The position numbers and the translations under genes were made by a program. A stretch of 51,750 bases of DNA from an uncultured Ilumatobacter sp. (GTDB lineage: Bacteria > Actinomycetota > Acidimicrobiia > Acidimicrobiales > Ilumatobacteraceae): the NCBI GenBank assembly GCA_937905835.1, contig CALCXK010000029.1, positions 1 to 51,750 on the forward strand. Direction: 5' to 3'. Under the pieces are notes generated by a model. That model was not told the origin of the DNA, ran no database searches, and saw only the letters and a list, made by a program, of their open reading frames with translations. Positions 41,392-49,959 of the stretch are shown here, piece by piece (the stretch's first letter is position 1; every line of letters starts with the position of its first letter).

Positions 41392-42165
41392 TCAGCCCTC
41401 GTATGCATCGATCAGGATGGAGTTGGTGTCCACGTCAGCGCCCATCGACCAGACGACGTCGATGTCGCCGAACCGTTCGGATTGATTGAGTTCGATAGCA
41501 CCTTGCTTGAACAGTTCGAGGAGCGCGAGGAACCGGACGATCACATCGATCCGATCAGCAAACTGAGCGGTCAGTTGACGGAACGAGATGCGGCCCACAC
41601 GCGGTAGTTCGTCGATCAGTTCCGACACTGCATCACCCACCGTGATCTTGATCGGGTCGACGTGATACAGATCGACGATCGGCTTCGGCCGTGGCGTGAG
41701 CGCCTTCATCGCGGCGTTCTGGAGCCGCCTGACGCTGGTTCCCTCAAGCATGTCGGGCACGACGGCAGCGAAGCGCTCGTCTGGGCCGACGACACGTGCA
41801 AACGTCTTGTCGGCCTCTTCGGCGAGCCGATCGAAGACCGATGCCACGTCTTTGAACGTCTTTGCTTCGAGGAGACGTGCGAGCAGCATGTCGCGCTCTT
41901 CCCACAGCGCGAACTCGTCGTCGAGGTCGCCGTCGCTCATGTTTGGCAGCAGGTGGCGGGCTTTCAGGTCGACAAGCGTCGCAGCGATCAGAAGAAAGCT
42001 GGTCGCCACATCGAGATCGAGCGCCTGCATCCGGTCGAGTTCGCGGAGAAAAGCGTCGACGATTGTCGAGAGATTGATCTCGTAGATATCGACCTGCTGT
42101 TTGAGAATCAACTGCAACAGCAGATCGAACGGCCCCTCATAGACCGGTGTTGCAACGTCAACCAT
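41392..42165 (-). CDS. scpA: Segregation and condensation protein A
   Basis: The kleisin subunit of SMC-ScpAB (257 residues), bridging SMC heads. The N-terminal signature YEGPFDLLLQLILKQQVDIYEI, the helix LLIAATLVDLKARHLLP and the C-terminal winged helix VIVRFLALLELFKQGAIELNQ are all present. ATG at 42165 was chosen over an ATG at 42189 because a TATCGT box lies 8 bases upstream. It heads a unit scpA-scpB-rluB-tyrA-aroA-HAD in which every junction is an overlap or at most 10 bases. Confidence 0.93.
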   Translation of the reverse strand: MVDVATPVYEGPFDLLLQLILKQQVDIYEINLSTIVDAFLRELDRMQALDLDVATSFLLIAATLVDLKARHLLPNMSDGDLDDEFALWEERDMLLARLLEAKTFKDVASVFDRLAEEADKTFARVVGPDERFAAVVPDMLEGTSVRRLQNAAMKALTPRPKPIVDLYHVDPIKITVGDAVSELIDELPRVGRISFRQLTAQFADRIDVIVRFLALLELFKQGAIELNQSERFGDIDVVWSMGADVDTNSILIDAYEG

Positions 42166-42173
42166 CGCTGCAA

Positions 42174-42179
42174 ACGATA
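42174..42179 (-). promoter_or_regulatory. Candidate leaderless -10 box for scpA
   Basis: On the - strand TATCGT is followed by 8 bases and the ATG of scpA at 42165. The same hexamer on the other strand serves trpS 30 bases away, making a compact divergent promoter pair. Confidence 0.5.
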
Positions 42180-42203
42180 CAGAAGGCACAGGGCCACCAG
42201 CGG

Positions 42204-42209
42204 TATCGT
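42204..42209 (+). promoter_or_regulatory. Candidate leaderless -10 box for trpS
   Basis: TATCGT is followed by 7 bases and the GTG of trpS at 42217, the spacing expected if transcription starts on the start codon. It is identical to the divergent scpA box. Confidence 0.55.
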
Positions 42210-42216
42210 CTCAGAC

Positions 42217-43254
42217 GTGACCGACAATGCCCCGACCACCGTTCCAAAAACGCTGACGAAGCCACGCGTGCTGTCGTGCATCCAGCCCACCGGCGAACTG
42301 CACCTCGGCAACTATCTCGGAGCCTTGCGTAACTGGGTCAACGGTCAGCACAGTGCCGATGCGTTCCACGGAGTGGTCGACCTGCATGCGCTCACCGTCA
42401 CCGACACACCCGGCCAAGTCGGTGCTGCAACCCTGCGCACCGCCGCGATGTTGTTCGCTATCGGCCTCGACCCTGACGTGGCGACCGTCTTCGCTCAGAG
42501 CCATGTGCCCGAACACAATCAACTCGGCTGGGTTATGGAGTGCACGGTCAGTTATGGCGAGCTTTCACGGATGACCCAGTTCAAAGACAAGTCGGCCAAG
42601 CGCGAGCAAGACTTCATCAGCGGTGGGCTGTTCACCTACCCGGCACTCCAGGCCGCTGACATTCTCCTGTACGACACCAACCACGTCCCGGTCGGTGAGG
42701 ATCAGCGACAACACATCGAGATCACTCGCGATGCTGCAGTGCGGTTCAACCACCGCTTCGGAGACACGTTCGTGATTCCTGAGGCCGTCACCCCGAAGGC
42801 GGGTGCACGCGTGATGAGCCTGCAAGACCCAGCGTCAAAAATGTCGAAGTCAGACGACTCCGACGCCGGCTGCGTGTTGCTCATCGATGATGCCAAGGCC
42901 GTGATGAAGAAATTCAAGCGTGCAGTCACCGACTCCGAAACCGGCGTCGACGCCGTGCGATTCGACCGCGAGAACAAGCCGGGCGTGAGCAACCTGCTCG
43001 AAATTCATGCCGCTGTGACCGATCGGACACCCGAGGCAGTTGCAGACGAGTACGAGCAGTACGGCGCGTTGAAGGTTGCTACCGGTGAAGCAGTCCTGGC
43101 TGTACTCGACCCGATTCGAGTCAGATATGGCGAACTGATGGAAGACCGCGGCGAGCTCGCTCGGCTGCTACAGGTCGGCGCAAGCCGAGCACGCGAAGTA
43201 GCAGCAGCGACCGTCGACCGTGCGTACGCCAACATCGGCATGTTGCCTGCGTGA
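42217..43254 (+). CDS. trpS: Tryptophanyl-tRNA synthetase
   Basis: A class I aminoacyl-tRNA synthetase (345 residues) that charges tRNA-Trp. The HIGH-type motif is GELHLGNYLGAL near residue 26, preceded by CIQPTG, the usual TrpRS start. MTQFKDKS and PALQAADILLYDTNHVPVGEDQRQHIE are characteristic, and KMSKSDDSD is the KMSKS loop. GTG at 42217 fits both the family's usual N-terminal length and the upstream -10 box; the long in-frame extension back to 41662 is the antisense of scpA. A MATE exporter gene follows after 4 bases. Confidence 0.95.
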   Translation: MTDNAPTTVPKTLTKPRVLSCIQPTGELHLGNYLGALRNWVNGQHSADAFHGVVDLHALTVTDTPGQVGAATLRTAAMLFAIGLDPDVATVFAQSHVPEHNQLGWVMECTVSYGELSRMTQFKDKSAKREQDFISGGLFTYPALQAADILLYDTNHVPVGEDQRQHIEITRDAAVRFNHRFGDTFVIPEAVTPKAGARVMSLQDPASKMSKSDDSDAGCVLLIDDAKAVMKKFKRAVTDSETGVDAVRFDRENKPGVSNLLEIHAAVTDRTPEAVADEYEQYGALKVATGEAVLAVLDPIRVRYGELMEDRGELARLLQVGASRAREVAAATVDRAYANIGMLPA

Positions 43255-43258
43255 ACAT

Positions 43259-44575
43259 GTGCCTCGCCTGAACGAACTCGACCGACGGGTTATCACTCTC
43301 GCTCTTCCCGCCCTCGGCACACTTGCTGCCGAGCCGTTGTACCGGCTCGTCGATACCGCAGTCGTCGGCCGGCTCGGTACCGATCAGCTCGGTGGGCTGG
43401 CCATTGCGATCTCCGTACTCTCGCTCGTTATCGCGAGCAGCAACTTCATCACCTACGGAACCACCGAGCGCGTCGCTCGTCGGCTGGGCGCCGGGAATCC
43501 TGCAGACGCTGCGAATGTCGGGGTGCAGGCACTGTGGCTGGCCGGAACGGTCGGCGTGCTCGCAGTGCCGTTACTGATCGGCTTCGCCCATCCTGTGACG
43601 GCCGCGCTCGGGGCCGACGGCGAGGTCGCCGTTTTCGCTGTGGACTATCTCCGCATCGCCGCGCTCAGCGTGCCCTTCGTCGTGGTCTCACTGGCAGTCC
43701 AAGGGGTGCAACGCGGTTCATCCGACTACCGAACCCCGCTCGTAATTCTCGTCGGTTCGAACATCGTCAACGTGGTGGTCGAGTTGGTCCTCGTCTTCGG
43801 GTTCGACATGGGCATTGCTGGCGCCGCCTGGTCGACCGTAGTCGCCCAAATCGGCGCCGGCGTGGTCTTTCTCTTTGTGATTCGCCGACGCCTCGTCGAC
43901 GCCACGCAGTGGAGGCCCAACTGGGCCGAGATGATGCCGCTCCTGACTGCGGGGCGCCACCTGCTGCTGCGCGTCGCTTCGATCCTCGGCGTGTTCACCG
44001 GTGCGACGGCAATTGCTGCCCGCATCGATGCACCGACACTGGCTGCTCACCAGATCGTGGTCACGATGTTCATTTTCCTCGCCTTGGTCCTCGATGGGCT
44101 CGCGGTGCCGGCGCAGACGCTCATCGCCGAAGAGTTGGGCAGGGACACCAGCGCCGCTGGGACCACGGTCGCACTCAACCTGGCACGGCGGGTCATTCGC
44201 TTGTCGCTGTTCGTTGCAGTTGGGCTCACCGTGTTGGTCGCGGCCTCCGCACCGCTCGTCGCCCGCGCCTTCAGCAACGATGATGCCGTCGTCAGTCGGG
44301 CCACGAGCGGCCTGTTCCTACTTGCCGCTCTCATGCTGCCCGCTGCGGTGGCATTTGCATGCGACGGCATCCTCATCGGGGCCGGCGACTATCGCTTCAT
44401 TGGCCGTGCTGCCTTCGCATTCCTGCTCGCCGTGCTGCCGATTGCGGTGCTCGTCCTCGCAACGAGGTCACTCGGCATCGTCGGCATCTGGGTTGGCCTG
44501 TTCGGCTGGGTCTGCCTCCGGGCCGGAGTCAACCGCCAGCGCGTCGAACGAATTTTACAACCGGCCGACGCGTAG
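43259..44575 (+). CDS. MATE-family efflux transporter (DinF-like)
   Basis: A 438-residue transporter with about twelve hydrophobic segments, of the DinF branch of the MATE family, which exports toxic or metabolic compounds in exchange for Na+ or H+. The opening LALPALGTLAAEPLYRLVDTAVVGRLGTDQLGGLAI is diagnostic, and GVQRGSSDYRTPL and the second-half repeat DGLAVPAQTLIAEELGR fit as well. GTG at 43259 follows trpS by 4 bases. Substrate unknown. Its end is 3 bases from the convergent HD gene. Confidence 0.88.
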   Translation: MPRLNELDRRVITLALPALGTLAAEPLYRLVDTAVVGRLGTDQLGGLAIAISVLSLVIASSNFITYGTTERVARRLGAGNPADAANVGVQALWLAGTVGVLAVPLLIGFAHPVTAALGADGEVAVFAVDYLRIAALSVPFVVVSLAVQGVQRGSSDYRTPLVILVGSNIVNVVVELVLVFGFDMGIAGAAWSTVVAQIGAGVVFLFVIRRRLVDATQWRPNWAEMMPLLTAGRHLLLRVASILGVFTGATAIAARIDAPTLAAHQIVVTMFIFLALVLDGLAVPAQTLIAEELGRDTSAAGTTVALNLARRVIRLSLFVAVGLTVLVAASAPLVARAFSNDDAVVSRATSGLFLLAALMLPAAVAFACDGILIGAGDYRFIGRAAFAFLLAVLPIAVLVLATRSLGIVGIWVGLFGWVCLRAGVNRQRVERILQPADA

Positions 44576-44578
44576 CGC

Positions 44579-45040
44579 TCAGGCGTAGTCGGAGCGGTGC
44601 AGGCTCTGGGCTCCCGGACCGTAGCCAGCAATCATTTCGACCGTTTCGACTTCCGACCCGATGTCGGCTGCCATCTTGGCGCCGATCGCCTCATGGTCGT
44701 GGTACGCGGCAAACCGTTTGCCGCGCGGGCCAATGACCGTGCCCGCTACTCGCCCGAATGTGCCCAGTCGGCACTCGATCTTGCCGACGTCGTGCAGCAG
44801 CGCTCCAGCGATCTCGGGCACGGTTGCATCGGACCGATCCTCGACGAAGCGTTGAGCTACGGCGATGCTGTGGCGGCGATCTTGATTGCTGAGCTGCACC
44901 CAGAGCGACCGTTCCCCCTTGGTCAGGTGGTCCTCCGCCCAGATCTCGTCAGCAACCGATGGTGGGGTTCCGGGCAGCGACGTGATGAAGCGGGCGATCA
45001 GGTGCCACCACTCGACCGGATTCAGCAACATCGACGACAT
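44579..45040 (-). CDS. HD-domain protein, putative phosphohydrolase
   Basis: A 153-residue protein with an HD metal-binding domain: RRHSIAVAQRF supplies the first His, GALLHDVGKIE the His-Asp pair, and YHDHEAIGAKMAADIG further His residues. ATG at 45040 shares one base with the xerD stop (TGATG); the longer frame to 45199 overlaps xerD. HD proteins hydrolyse nucleotides or cyclic nucleotides; the substrate here is not evident. The order xerD then HD suggests co-transcription. Confidence 0.8.
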   Translation of the reverse strand: MSSMLLNPVEWWHLIARFITSLPGTPPSVADEIWAEDHLTKGERSLWVQLSNQDRRHSIAVAQRFVEDRSDATVPEIAGALLHDVGKIECRLGTFGRVAGTVIGPRGKRFAAYHDHEAIGAKMAADIGSEVETVEMIAGYGPGAQSLHRSDYA

Positions 45041-45966
45041 CACTGCAGTGTGGCCCGGGGATGGCTCGACCGGTACACGTCCCAGAGACGTTCCTGGCTG
45101 ACCCGCGTGTATACCTGTGTGGTCGAGATCGATGCATGACCGAGCATCTCCTGCACCACGCGCAGGTCCGCTCCGTGATCGAGCAGGTGGGTCGCACACG
45201 AGTGGCGCAACACGTGTGGCGAAAGTTGGTCGGTAATACCGGCACGTTCGCCGTACTTCTTGACGATCAACCAGGCAGCTTGTCGACTCAGGCGACCACC
45301 GCGGATGTTGAGGAAGACCGCCTCGGCGTCACCCCGACGTTTCCATTGATTTGGGATCAGACGGGCACGGCCTAATGTTGAAAACCAATCGTCGAAGGCA
45401 CGCGCCGAACTCCCACCGAACGGCACGATCCGTTCCTTAGCGCCTTTCCCGTACAGGCGGACCAGCCGATCATCGAGGTTGATGTCACCGATCGACAGCC
45501 CGACCGCCTCAGAGATCCGGGCGCCGGTGGCGTAGAGCAACTCGAGGAGCGCCCGATCGCGATGGTCTGCGGGGTTGGTCCCGATCACTGCGTCAAGCAG
45601 GCTGGTGACCTGCGATTCGTCCAATGGCTTCGGGATACCGGATGGGACGCGCACCCCCTCGAGGTCTGCGGCAGGATCGTCTGGGCGTTCCCCCTCGATC
45701 GCCAGATACCGGTGCAGCATGCGAATCGCTGCGAGCTGACGTGCAATCGATGACATCGCCGCGTCAGATGCGCGACGCCCGGCGACGAACTCGACGAGTT
45801 CGCCGTGCGTCACATCAAGCACCGTCCGTTCACGCCCGCTCAGCCACGTCCAGTATGCGCAAAGGTCGCGCCGATAGGCAGCGAGCGTGTTCGGCGAACG
45901 ACCTTTTTCGGCAACGGTCCACGAGAGGAACTCCTCGACGACGAGCGGGAGTTCGACACGCTCCAT
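45040..45966 (-). CDS. xerD: Tyrosine recombinase XerD-like
   Basis: A 308-residue site-specific recombinase that resolves chromosome dimers at dif. The N-terminal SAM-like domain contains the usual FLSWTVAEKGRSPNTLAAYRRDL. The catalytic set is complete: Arg150 in ATGARISE, Lys174, His251 and Arg254 in SPHVLRHSCATH, His277 in EMLGHASI and the nucleophile Tyr286 in TTQVYTRV. The position next to the Nudix and pyrG genes matches mycobacterial XerD (Rv1701). This placement and the lack of transfer signs argue against an integrase of a mobile element. Confidence 0.92.
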   Translation of the reverse strand: MERVELPLVVEEFLSWTVAEKGRSPNTLAAYRRDLCAYWTWLSGRERTVLDVTHGELVEFVAGRRASDAAMSSIARQLAAIRMLHRYLAIEGERPDDPAADLEGVRVPSGIPKPLDESQVTSLLDAVIGTNPADHRDRALLELLYATGARISEAVGLSIGDINLDDRLVRLYGKGAKERIVPFGGSSARAFDDWFSTLGRARLIPNQWKRRGDAEAVFLNIRGGRLSRQAAWLIVKKYGERAGITDQLSPHVLRHSCATHLLDHGADLRVVQEMLGHASISTTQVYTRVSQERLWDVYRSSHPRATLQ

Positions 45967-45972
45967 GTCGGC

Positions 45973-46539
45973 TCAGGAAGCGTCGGCAGAACGTAGTCGT
46001 CGTTCCGCGAGCAAGAGACCCGTGACTGTTTTGGCGTCGCAAATCTCACCGGAGTCGATCATTGCCAGTGCCTCGAACAGCGGTAGATGGAGGATTTCCA
46101 TGTACGCCTCTTCAGGACCCTGACGATTGGTTGCCGTCGGGGTGCAGTCGGTGGCGAGATAGATCGACATGACCGAGTCGGTCATGCCTGGCGAGGGATA
46201 GGTCTCGGCGAGCAGTTCGAGGTTGCCGGCGATCAGGCCAGCCTCCTCGATGAGTTCTCGACGAGCGACCTCGGCGGTGTCTTCGCCAGCGATGTCGCGC
46301 ATCCCGGCTGGGATCTCGATGACCTCGGCGTCGTAGGGCGGGCGGTACTGTTTGACAAGTACGGTGGACGCGTTGCCCTCGGCATCAAACACGAGCGGGA
46401 CAATGCCGACAGCGCCCGGCGAACGCACGATGTCACGAGTAAACGTGGTGCCGTTCGGTGCAACGAATTCGGCGACGGCGACGTGCCAGATGTAACCCTG
46501 GTGGACCAGGGTCTCGCCGACTCGCTTGAATTCAGGCAT
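45973..46539 (-). CDS. ADP-ribose pyrophosphatase-like Nudix hydrolase
   Basis: A 188-residue Nudix enzyme. The Nudix box lies at 79-102 (GMRDIAGEDTAEVARRELIE and following EAGL). It has one extra residue in its first loop compared with the standard pattern, just as the mycobacterial ADP-ribose pyrophosphatase Rv1700 does, and the upstream VKQYRPPYDAEVIEIPAG is typical of ADP-ribose hydrolases. It is 3 bases after pyrG and 6 before xerD. ADP-ribose cleavage to AMP and ribose-5-phosphate is the likely activity. Confidence 0.9.
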   Translation of the reverse strand: MPEFKRVGETLVHQGYIWHVAVAEFVAPNGTTFTRDIVRSPGAVGIVPLVFDAEGNASTVLVKQYRPPYDAEVIEIPAGMRDIAGEDTAEVARRELIEEAGLIAGNLELLAETYPSPGMTDSVMSIYLATDCTPTATNRQGPEEAYMEILHLPLFEALAMIDSGEICDAKTVTGLLLAERRLRSADAS

Positions 46540-46542
46540 CGC

Positions 46543-48195
46543 TCAGGTCAACGACGGTTCGGACGACGCTGGGACGACAAGCGACTCACTCGATGACGTG
46601 GCAACGTGCCGCTCGAGTGCCGCAGCAATCAGTTCACGGAACAGCGGATGCGGCCGGTCTGGACGGCTCTTGAACTCGGGATGCGCCTGGGTGGCAACCC
46701 AGAAAGGGTGACCTGGCAATTCGATGAACTCGACCAGGCGACTGTCGGGAGAGGTTCCGGAGCACCAGAGGCCGTGCTCTTCAAGCTGGCTGCGGTACTG
46801 CTCATTGAACTCATAGCGATGACGGTGGCGTTCGGAAACGACGGGCTCGCCATACGCTGCGGCCACCTGTGACCCGGCAGCGAGCACTGCGTAGTACGCG
46901 CCGAGCCGCATGGTGCCTCCCTTGTCTTCGATGCCACGTTGGTCGAGCATCAGATCGATCACCGGGTACTGAGTGGTCGGATCGAACTCGGTCGAGTTGG
47001 CGTCGGTCAGCCCCACAACGTTGCGGGCGTAGTCGATGGTCATCGCCTGGAGGCCGAGGCAGATGCCGAGACACGGCACGTGCTCTTCACGGGCGTATTT
47101 GGCGGCGGCGATTTTTCCCTCGACACCACGGGAGCCGAAGCCGCCGGGAATGACGATGCCGTCGAGGTGGCTCAGCTGGCCGGCAGCGAGAAGGCCTTCG
47201 ACATTCTCGGACTGGATCCATTCGATTTCGACGTCGGCACCGTGGTGGAAGCCAGCGTGCTTCAAGCTTTCGACGACCGAGAGGTAGGCGTCGGGAAGCT
47301 GGATGTACTTGCCAATCAAACCAATCCGGACCGGCTTCACGGCGGCTTCGACCTTCTTCACGAACTGCTCCCAGTACGTGAGGTCGACGTCGCCTTCGAT
47401 GCGCAGCACGTCACATACGAAGTCGTCGAGACCCTCGTCGTGCAGGATCAACGGCAGCTCGTAGATGTTGTTCGCGTCGGCGGCATTGATAACGGCGCGC
47501 AGTTCGACGTCGCACATGGCCGAGACCTTGCGCTTCAGGTCGTCGCTCAAAGGCTCCTCGCTGCGGCACACGATCACATCGGGCTGGATGCCGCGACTGC
47601 GGAGTTCGGTCACCGAGTGCTGTGTCGGCTTGGTCTTCTGCTCGCCAGCTGGGCCAATGAACGGCACCAGCGTGACGTGGATGTAGCAGACATTGTCGCG
47701 GCCGACCATGTTGCGGAATTGGCGGATTGCTTCGAGGAACGGGAGGATCTCGATGTCGCCAACGGTGCCGCCGACCTCGGTGATGACAACGTCGACATCG
47801 TTGCGCGCCACCCGCTCAACCCGGCGTTTAATTTCGTCGGTGATGTGCGGGATGACCTGAACGGTCTTGCCGAGGTAGTCGCCGCGTCGTTCTGCAGCAA
47901 GAACGGACTGGTAGATCGAACCGGTGGTGGCATTTGAGTTACGCGACAGGTTTTCGTCGATGAAACGCTCGTAGTGACCAAGGTCGAGGTCGGTCTCGCC
48001 GCCGTCATCAGTGACGAAGACTTCACCGTGCTCGAATGGGTTCATCGTGCCCGGGTCGATGTTGATGTACGGGTCGAGCTTCTGGAGTGTGACTCGCAGA
48101 CCTCGGTGCTTCAACAGCCGACCAAGTGACGATGCGGTCAGGCCCTTGCCAAGAGCGCTAGCAACACCTCCTGTCACGAAAATGTGCTTGGGCAT
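46543..48195 (-). CDS. pyrG: CTP synthase
   Basis: A 550-residue enzyme that aminates UTP to CTP with ATP and glutamine. The synthetase domain (1-270) opens with FVTGGVASALGKGLTASSLG and has DPYINIDPGTMNPFEHGEVFV in two conserved parts. The glutaminase domain starts near 290; the nucleophile is Cys379 in CLGICLGLQ, and the His-Glu pair is in ATQAHPEFKSRP. The start is fixed by a strong GGAGGT three bases plus ATG spacing upstream. Length and all motifs are normal. Confidence 0.97.
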   Translation of the reverse strand: MPKHIFVTGGVASALGKGLTASSLGRLLKHRGLRVTLQKLDPYINIDPGTMNPFEHGEVFVTDDGGETDLDLGHYERFIDENLSRNSNATTGSIYQSVLAAERRGDYLGKTVQVIPHITDEIKRRVERVARNDVDVVITEVGGTVGDIEILPFLEAIRQFRNMVGRDNVCYIHVTLVPFIGPAGEQKTKPTQHSVTELRSRGIQPDVIVCRSEEPLSDDLKRKVSAMCDVELRAVINAADANNIYELPLILHDEGLDDFVCDVLRIEGDVDLTYWEQFVKKVEAAVKPVRIGLIGKYIQLPDAYLSVVESLKHAGFHHGADVEIEWIQSENVEGLLAAGQLSHLDGIVIPGGFGSRGVEGKIAAAKYAREEHVPCLGICLGLQAMTIDYARNVVGLTDANSTEFDPTTQYPVIDLMLDQRGIEDKGGTMRLGAYYAVLAAGSQVAAAYGEPVVSERHRHRYEFNEQYRSQLEEHGLWCSGTSPDSRLVEFIELPGHPFWVATQAHPEFKSRPDRPHPLFRELIAAALERHVATSSSESLVVPASSEPSLT

Positions 48196-48200
48196 TTCAG

Positions 48201-48206
48201 ACCTCC
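48201..48206 (-). promoter_or_regulatory. Strong Shine-Dalgarno site of pyrG
   Basis: On the - strand GGAGGT lies 5 bases before the ATG of pyrG. It is the clearest ribosome binding site in the window, where many gene starts are leaderless or overlapping. Confidence 0.8.
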
Positions 48207-48233
48207 GTCAGAGAACAACACGACGGAAAATCA

Positions 48234-48239
48234 CCATAC
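48234..48239 (-). promoter_or_regulatory. Possible -10 box of a pyrG promoter
   Basis: On the - strand TATGGT lies about 38 bases before the pyrG ATG, in the 84-base gap after recN. It would give a leader of about 30 bases that includes the GGAGGT site. No clear -35 element or attenuator hairpin is seen. Confidence 0.3.
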
Positions 48240-48279
48240 CGCGCTTCGAGCGACCTGGTGGCTCTCAGGCGTCGAAATT

Positions 48280-49881
48280 TCATCTCAGTAGTTCCCGCGC
48301 GTGCTCGAGCGCCGAATCGGTCGACTTGCCGGACAACATCCGGGCAATCTCGTCAACACGCTCATCACCTTCGAGACGCTTGGCTGATGCAAACGTCGCG
48401 CCCTTGCTGACCTTCTTCGACACCGAGATCTGCGACTCTGCTGCAGCTGCGACCTGAGCGAGGTGGGTGACCACGAGGACTTGGTGGTGCTGACCAAGCC
48501 GGGCGAGGGCGTCGCCGACCGCTTGTGCGGCCTCTCCCCCAATACCGGCATCGACCTCGTCGAACACCAACGTGTCGTGGCCTGAGGTTCCTGACGACCC
48601 TGCTGATGCTTCGGAGAGTACGAGGCGGAGCGCCAGCATGGCCCGTGCGAGTTCGCCACCTGATGCCACGCGGGTCAGCGGGAGAACAGGCGAACCAGGG
48701 TTGGCGGCGAGCAAGAACTGGACCCGATCGCCCGGATGGTCGTCAGCGTGCTCACCGACTTCGACGGCGATCGCCGCGTTCGGCATCGCCAGGGTCCGTA
48801 AGCGCTTCTGCACGGCAGCCGCCAGCTTCGGCGCCGCAGCGCGCCGGGCACTGCCGACGGCCTCTGCTGCGGTGCGTTCCTCGATAAGCGCCGATTGTCG
48901 TTCGACGTCGAGCGCCGCAGCGCGCTCGTCGAACCTCTCCAGCTCGCGGAGACGGTCTTCCGACTCGGCATGGAAGACCATCACGGCGCTGAGACCGTCG
49001 CCGTACTTGCGTTGAAGATCCTTGAGCATCTGGCGCCGCTCGCGGAGTTCGGTGAGTCGTTCAGGCGACTCATCGATCGCGTCGGCAACACCACGCAGGT
49101 CGGCGATCAGGTCGTCGACCTCTGCAAGCACCTCGTGCAGCCGAGTTGCGTGATGGAGGTACGGCTGGCGCCTGTCGATCGCAGCAAGCGCGTTGCCCAG
49201 TGAATCGCGGGCGCCGTCTTCATCAGCGAGCAACCCGTATGCCGTCGTGCCGCTTGAGCGGTGCGCCGACGCATCAGCGAGCACGGACTCTTCGGCGTCG
49301 AGCACCGCGTCTTCGTCAGCGTCGACGATGTTCGCGGCGTCGAGTTCGTCGACCTGATAGCGGAGGAGGTCGATCTCGCGAGCGCGGGCGCGTTCGTCGC
49401 CGCCCAACACTGCGAGGCCGGCGTCGATCTCGGTCAGGCGCGCTCTGGCTGCGCGAAGCGGAGCGAGATCAACATCGCCGAATGTGTCAAGTGCCGCGCG
49501 TTGCGTGGCAGTTGACAACAGGTGCTGATGGGCGTGCTGCCCGTGCAGGTCGACGGCATCGGCGGCAGCATCGGCAAGCAGCGTCACGGTGGCCAGTCGG
49601 CCATTGACGTAGGCCCGTGACCGCCCTACGGCTGGGACCACTCGGCTTAAAATCGTTTCGGTGCCATCGGCCGCTACAAAGCGCCCGTCGACGCGTGCTT
49701 CTTCGGCGCCGTGCCGCACGATCGACGTATCAGCTCGACCACCAACGAGGAGTTCAATCGCATCGACCAGCATCGTCTTTCCAGCGCCGGTTTCGCCCGT
49801 GAGCGCGGTGAGACCAGCACCAAGCATCAGTTCGAGGCGTTCGATGACGCCGAGGTTCTCGATGTGGAGTTCCGTCAACAC
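48280..49881 (-). CDS. recN: DNA repair protein RecN
   Basis: An SMC-like ATPase (533 residues) acting in double-strand break repair. It opens with LTELHIENLGVIERLEL, has Walker A GETGAGKT at 29-36, the RecN-typical DLHGQHAHQHLL near 115, a central coiled-coil stretch (about 150-350) rich in Ala, Glu and Arg, the signature LTRVASGGELARAMLALRL and Walker B DTLVFDEVDAGIGG. GTG at 49881 is the start. A perfect SOS-type palindrome lies 44-61 bases upstream, so LexA control is expected. nadK is the preceding gene, 78 bases away. Confidence 0.94.
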   Translation of the reverse strand: MLTELHIENLGVIERLELMLGAGLTALTGETGAGKTMLVDAIELLVGGRADTSIVRHGAEEARVDGRFVAADGTETILSRVVPAVGRSRAYVNGRLATVTLLADAAADAVDLHGQHAHQHLLSTATQRAALDTFGDVDLAPLRAARARLTEIDAGLAVLGGDERARAREIDLLRYQVDELDAANIVDADEDAVLDAEESVLADASAHRSSGTTAYGLLADEDGARDSLGNALAAIDRRQPYLHHATRLHEVLAEVDDLIADLRGVADAIDESPERLTELRERRQMLKDLQRKYGDGLSAVMVFHAESEDRLRELERFDERAAALDVERQSALIEERTAAEAVGSARRAAAPKLAAAVQKRLRTLAMPNAAIAVEVGEHADDHPGDRVQFLLAANPGSPVLPLTRVASGGELARAMLALRLVLSEASAGSSGTSGHDTLVFDEVDAGIGGEAAQAVGDALARLGQHHQVLVVTHLAQVAAAAESQISVSKKVSKGATFASAKRLEGDERVDEIARMLSGKSTDSALEHARELLR

Positions 49882-49925
49882 GAGGCCCAGTATCGCAACC
49901 CAGTGTCGCAGAGTTGGGGATCCGA

Positions 49926-49941
49926 TCGAACTTCTGTTCGA
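49926..49941. promoter_or_regulatory. SOS box (predicted LexA operator) upstream of recN
   Basis: TCGAACTTCTGTTCGA is a perfect inverted repeat with arms TCGAAC/GTTCGA around four bases, and one more base pair (A/T) extends it on both sides. It matches the LexA operator known from mycobacteria and Bacillus (GAAC-N4-GTTC core). It lies in the 78-base nadK-recN gap, 44 bases before the recN start. A GATACT sequence 7 bases before the recN GTG could be the -10. Confidence 0.85.
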
Positions 49942-49959
49942 TTTGATGAATAACCCCTG

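Noticed and set aside
41662..42216. N-terminal extension of trpS by 185 codons
   Set aside because: It is antisense to scpA, is absent from the TrpRS family and lies before the predicted promoter.
45040..45966. Tyrosine recombinase as sign of an integrated element
   Set aside because: The gene has XerD features and sits in its conserved pyrG-Nudix context; no attachment repeats, tRNA or phage genes are nearby.
46939..47937. A 332-codon + strand frame antisense to pyrG
   Set aside because: pyrG is intact with all motifs on the other strand; the antisense product has no recognisable family.
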